This document shows, piece by piece, positions 4,930-5,047 of a DNA stretch of 5,047 nt; positions within the stretch are counted from its first letter, which is position 1, and each line of letters opens with the position of its first letter. Source of the stretch: Clostridia bacterium (GTDB lineage Bacteria; Bacillota; Clostridia; Christensenellales; Aristaeellaceae); assembly GCA_900759005.1 (NCBI GenBank), contig CAAEUQ010000189.1, positions 1-5,047 on the forward strand, written 5' to 3'. Below the pieces are notes generated by a model that worked only from the letters and a program-made list of their open reading frames with translations, was not told where the DNA came from and did not search any database. The position numbers and the translations under genes were made by a program.

Positions 4930-5047
4930 ATGCAGAAATTAGAACTTTTCGCGCCGGCCGGCGATTTGGAGCGCGTGCGCACGGCGCTGCGTTTCGGCGC
5001 GGACGCGGTCTATCTCGGCGGCCCGCAAATGCAGCTGCGCGCCGGTC
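4930..5047 (+). CDS. U32 peptidase-family protein, N-terminus (3' end outside window)
   Basis: The first 39 residues, starting MQKLELFAPAGDLERV and continuing through ALRFGADAVYLGG, are the characteristic opening of the U32 family: a strand, the APAGD motif, then GADAVYLGG. Bacterial members include TrhP (YegQ in E. coli, YrrN/YrrO in B. subtilis), needed for hydroxylation of tRNA wobble uridine, and RlhA and UbiU/UbiV, which modify rRNA or ubiquinone. Clostridia-like genomes mostly carry TrhP-type or long U32 proteins, so TrhP-like is the best guess. The fragment is too short to separate these, so no symbol is given. AAAGGGAG (4915-4922) lies 7 bases before the ATG. The gene runs off the right edge after base 5047. 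Confidence 0.9.
   Translation, partial: MQKLELFAPAGDLERVRTALRFGADAVYLGGPQMQLRAG

Overview
The window reads as a chromosomal segment of a fairly GC-rich Firmicutes (Clostridia-like) bacterium. The grounds are the rimO-pgsA pair, strong GGAG-type ribosome binding sites, a SPOR-like single-pass membrane protein, a U32 peptidase-family gene and sigma-A type promoters. The taxonomic placement is inference; no marker here fixes the genus.

Layout. 1-639 is the 3' half of rimO (ribosomal protein S12 methylthiotransferase), cut by the window edge. pgsA (640-1182, phosphatidylglycerophosphate synthase) follows with no gap, and the pair ends at a strong intrinsic terminator. An unrecognised one-helix membrane protein (1330-1893) follows, with its own terminator. 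On the minus strand, 1927-2361 is the remnant of a GNAT acetyltransferase. It lacks its N-terminus and carries an in-frame TGA at a position where relatives, as I recall the family, carry Cys. A promoter-like sequence lies just upstream of it. Also on the minus strand, 2410-3237 encodes a membrane-anchored SPOR-like protein with a helical C-terminal half. Divergent from it, and driven by an almost ideal extended -10 promoter, is a membrane-embedded family 2 glycosyltransferase with processive-enzyme motifs (3421-4608). The 321-base gap 4609-4929 holds no gene but contains a dense chain of perfect inverted repeats. It ends at the start of a U32 peptidase-family (TrhP-like) gene, cut at the right edge.

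How the genes relate. Only rimO and pgsA look like an operon, and their pairing is positional rather than functional (translation-factor modification and phospholipid synthesis). The other genes appear to be single transcription units. The SPOR-like protein and the glycosyltransferase share a divergent control region, and both may act at the cell envelope; that link is inference.

I see no mobile-element genes, CRISPR, tRNA or rRNA, and no clear new multi-gene system. The least explained parts are the intergenic hairpin chain at 4615-4877 and the broken GNAT gene.
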